A stretch of 64,000 nucleotides of DNA, from positions 186,001 to 250,000 of the forward strand of contig JBBQZQ010000001.1 in the NCBI GenBank assembly GCA_038207565.1, read 5' to 3'. Of the stretch, positions 62,210 through 64,000 are shown piece by piece. Both the position numbers and the translations under genes were made by a program. The notes under the pieces are model-generated. The model saw only the letters and a list, made by a program, of their open reading frames with translations, did not search any database and was not told the origin of the DNA. Source of the DNA: JALZAI01 sp038207565 (GTDB taxonomy: Bacteria > Actinomycetota > Actinomycetes > Mycobacteriales > Jatrophihabitantaceae). Each line of letters begins with the position of its first letter. Positions within the stretch are counted from its first letter, which is position 1.

Positions 62210-63352
62210 TCACAGCGAGACGCTGGCCGATCGTGCTGCCGAATGCGCCGCGAGTCGGAACCGGGCTGGCAGGTCCGCCCGCCCGACAACGAGATCCGCG
62301 ACGAACTCACCGACGAGCGGCGCGAACTTAGCGCCGTGCCCGGAGCACGGCGAGCACACCACGAGCGGCCCGGTGCGATCGAGCAGGAAGTCCTCGCTCG
62401 GTGTGATCGTGTACAGGCAGCTGGCCTCGCCGCGCGGCGTCGGGTCGAGGCCGGGCAGCCAGCGTTGCACGTACTCGACCGCGCGTGCCCGCGACGCCGG
62501 GTCGATAGTGCCGGAGCGGGCGGCTGTCGTGGTGGACGTCCCGTCATCGTGCTCGCCGACCTTGCGGTCGTCGCCGCCGCCACCGTCGCGTCCACCGGCG
62601 AGGTGGTAGGTCTCGTGCGCATGCTTGTGGATCACGCTCGGCCACGGCGGGTCGGACGGATCGAGGCGCGGGAAATGGAAGATCTGTTGTTGCGTGATGC
62701 GCAACGGCGGTAGCGAGACGAGGCCGTCGAGCAGCGATTGCACCCATGCGCCGGCAGAAACGACGACGTGCGCCGCGTGCACCACTGACCCGTCGGCGAA
62801 TCGGACGCTCGCCCCCCGATCGGCCATCGCGATCGAATGGACGCCGGAGGCGTAGCGCACTTCGGCGCCGGACGCGCGCGCGCCGTCGACGAATGCCTCG
62901 ACGGCGCGCGCGGCGTCCATCGTCCCGGCCTGCTCGTGGAAGACGACGTCGCCGGCGAAGCGCATCCCGGGCCAACGCGCCTGGGCCTCCGGGGCAGGCA
63001 GCACTTCATGCGGCACATCGCACTCCGCGAGGTTCTGCGTCAAGGCCTCCACCGCGCGCCCGGGTCCGAAGTCCAGCCCGCCCAGCATGCGCAGGATTGC
63101 CGCCCCGGACGACATTTCGAGTTCGCGCCACAGCTCGAAGGCGCGGCCGGTCAGCTGCGTGTACAGCGGGTCGGTGTAGGCCCGCCGGACGATGCGCGCC
63201 GAGCCGTGCGAGCTGCCGTGCGCATGCCCGGACCGGAACTGTTCGACCAGCAGCACGTCGCGTCCGCGCCGTGCCAGTGACCAGGCCGAAGCGGCCCCCA
63301 TGAGGCCGGCGCCGACCACCACCACGTCGCGAACGTCGCCAGGAACAGCCAT
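62210..63352 (-). CDS. Sarcosine oxidase / N-methyl amino acid oxidase-like flavoprotein
   Basis: 380 residues, DAO/MSOX family. The FAD dinucleotide loop VVVGAGLMGAASAW is at 10-24. The residue attaching flavin is likely Cys312 (GEASCLYTITPSEDF), and Lys342 lies in the C-terminal GHGAKFAPLVGE. The middle has an unusual Gly/Asp/Thr-rich stretch (about 253-283) in place of the usual substrate-loop sequence. It is expected to oxidise N-methylated amino acids (sarcosine, N-methyltryptophan) or similar secondary amines to aldehyde and peroxide; the substrate is unknown. Divergent from the M20 peptidase. Confidence 0.87.
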   Translation of the reverse strand: MAVPGDVRDVVVVGAGLMGAASAWSLARRGRDVLLVEQFRSGHAHGSSHGSARIVRRAYTDPLYTQLTGRAFELWRELEMSSGAAILRMLGGLDFGPGRAVEALTQNLAECDVPHEVLPAPEAQARWPGMRFAGDVVFHEQAGTMDAARAVEAFVDGARASGAEVRYASGVHSIAMADRGASVRFADGSVVHAAHVVVSAGAWVQSLLDGLVSLPPLRITQQQIFHFPRLDPSDPPWPSVIHKHAHETYHLAGGRDGGGGDDRKVGEHDDGTSTTTAARSGTIDPASRARAVEYVQRWLPGLDPTPRGEASCLYTITPSEDFLLDRTGPLVVCSPCSGHGAKFAPLVGEFVADLVVGRADLPARFRLAAHSAARSASVSL

Positions 63353-63362
63353 GCACGCAGGC

Positions 63363-63368
63363 TATCGT
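63363..63368 (+). promoter_or_regulatory. -10 element for the M20 peptidase gene
   Basis: TATCGT, 7 nt, then GTG 63376. Confidence 0.5.
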
Positions 63369-63375
63369 CGGGCCG

Positions 63376-64000
63376 GTGATCTCCGTTCGCGACTTCGTCA
63401 CCGACAACCGACAGGACCTGCTCGCCGATCTCGACCGGTGGTTGCGCATTCCCGGGATCAGCGCCGAACCCGGTCATCACGACGATGTGGCCCGCAGCGC
63501 CGAGTGGTTCGCCGACGCCGCGAGGCGCACCGGGTTCCCGACCGTCGAGGTCTGGACGGGTGCCTGGCTGCCCGCCGTCTACGCCGAATGGCCCAGCGAC
63601 GATCGCGCTGCGCCGGTGGTGCTCGTCTACGGTCACCACGACGTGCAGCCCGTCGACCCGTTGGATCTCTGGCACACCGACCCGTTCGAACCGACGATCG
63701 ACGTCGACGTGCTGCGGGCGCGCGGCGCATCTGACGACAAGGGTCAGCTGCTCTTCCACCTGTTGGGCGTGCGCGCGCACCTCGCCGCCGAGGGCCGAAG
63801 TGCGCCCGCCGTGACCCTGAAACTATTGATCGAGGGCGAGGAGGAATCAGGCTCGCCACATTTCGAGGAGCTGCTGCACGCATACCGCGACCGGCTCGAC
63901 GCGGACGTCGTCGTCATCACCGACACGGGCATGGTGGCCCCGGACGTCCCCAGCACGGTGACCGGCATGCGCGGCATGGTCAGCGCGACGCTCACCTGCC
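63376..64000 (+). CDS. M20 family dipeptidase/metallopeptidase, 5' part
   Basis: The gene runs off the right edge: 208 codons are visible and no stop is reached. Starts VISVRDFVTDNRQDLLADLDRWLRIPGIS. Metal-binding and catalytic blocks are VLVYGHHDVQPVDP, RGASDDKGQ and EGEEESGSPHFEEL. These belong to dipeptidases/cytosolic non-specific peptidases of M20 with two zinc ions. The C-terminal dimerisation domain lies outside the window. Confidence 0.9.
   Translation, partial: MISVRDFVTDNRQDLLADLDRWLRIPGISAEPGHHDDVARSAEWFADAARRTGFPTVEVWTGAWLPAVYAEWPSDDRAAPVVLVYGHHDVQPVDPLDLWHTDPFEPTIDVDVLRARGASDDKGQLLFHLLGVRAHLAAEGRSAPAVTLKLLIEGEEESGSPHFEELLHAYRDRLDADVVVITDTGMVAPDVPSTVTGMRGMVSATLTC

Overview
The window is about 70% GC, densely coded, and clearly actinobacterial. 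It holds WhiB, MtrA-MtrB-LpqB, a long-form ribosome hibernation factor, DUF3107, DUF3152, DUF3499 and AdnAB. Much of the gene order follows mycobacterial chromosomes: whiB / DUF1025-type / DUF3499 / manB / TobH-like / manA / sahH / mtrA-mtrB-lpqB / comF / hpf / secA, and later PQQ-like / DEAD helicase / ferritin-like / DUF3107 / TetR / lipase / DUF3152 / moeZ / ATL / adnA / adnB. No mycolic-acid genes are visible, so I infer a non-mycobacterial actinobacterium (Nakamurella, Jatrophihabitans or Frankia-like) but cannot place it further. No rRNA, tRNA, CRISPR array, insertion sequence or prophage was found.

Layout. 1-6.4 kb: the 3' end of a D-2-hydroxyacid oxidoreductase overlapping dapC, a CsbD stress protein behind a SigF-like promoter, a flavin/F420-type oxidase, and a piperideine-6-carboxylate dehydrogenase divergent from its LysR regulator. 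6.4-15.5 kb: whiB with a symmetrical promoter element, mannose metabolism (manB, TobH-like, manA), and sahH, which is continuous in frame with an upstream MerR domain. 15.5-26.2 kb: a secreted SGNH hydrolase, mtrA-mtrB-lpqB, comF, hpf, a broken two-domain GNAT acetyltransferase and secA. 26.2-35.4 kb: DUF6459 and LysM proteins, an Sm-like repeat protein, an excisionase-type HTH protein, a SAF/CpaE-like pair, a WS/DGAT acyltransferase with a patatin, and pruA. 35.4-41.2 kb: a compact type VII-like unit (FHA-FtsK ATPase and a WXG100 protein, divergent around two inverted DnaA boxes) followed by a SUFU-domain gene and a MaoC gene. 41.2-48.7 kb: a Nudix protein, small membrane proteins, a PHP phosphoesterase, the PQQ-like protein, a DEAD-box helicase, a ferritin-like protein, DUF3107 and TetR. 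48.7-64 kb: a repair-rich stretch with a split NHEJ ligase/polymerase and Ku, a lipase, DUF3152, moeZ, an alkyltransferase-like protein and adnA-adnB, ending in a sarcosine-oxidase-like flavoprotein and a truncated M20 peptidase.

Two themes recur. At least 17 start codons lie 6-7 nt downstream of a -10-like hexamer (A at position 2, T at position 6) with no Shine-Dalgarno sequence between, which suggests many leaderless transcripts. Several proteins carry perfect or near-perfect in-frame tandem repeats in linkers or tails (MerR-SahH, MtrB, LysM, the PH-domain protein, Ku).

The most notable observation is the MerR-SahH open frame. A full MerR helix-turn-helix domain is joined through a His/Pro/Gln linker to complete S-adenosylhomocysteine hydrolase, and a strong internal ribosome-binding site and GTG could also yield ordinary SahH from the same gene.
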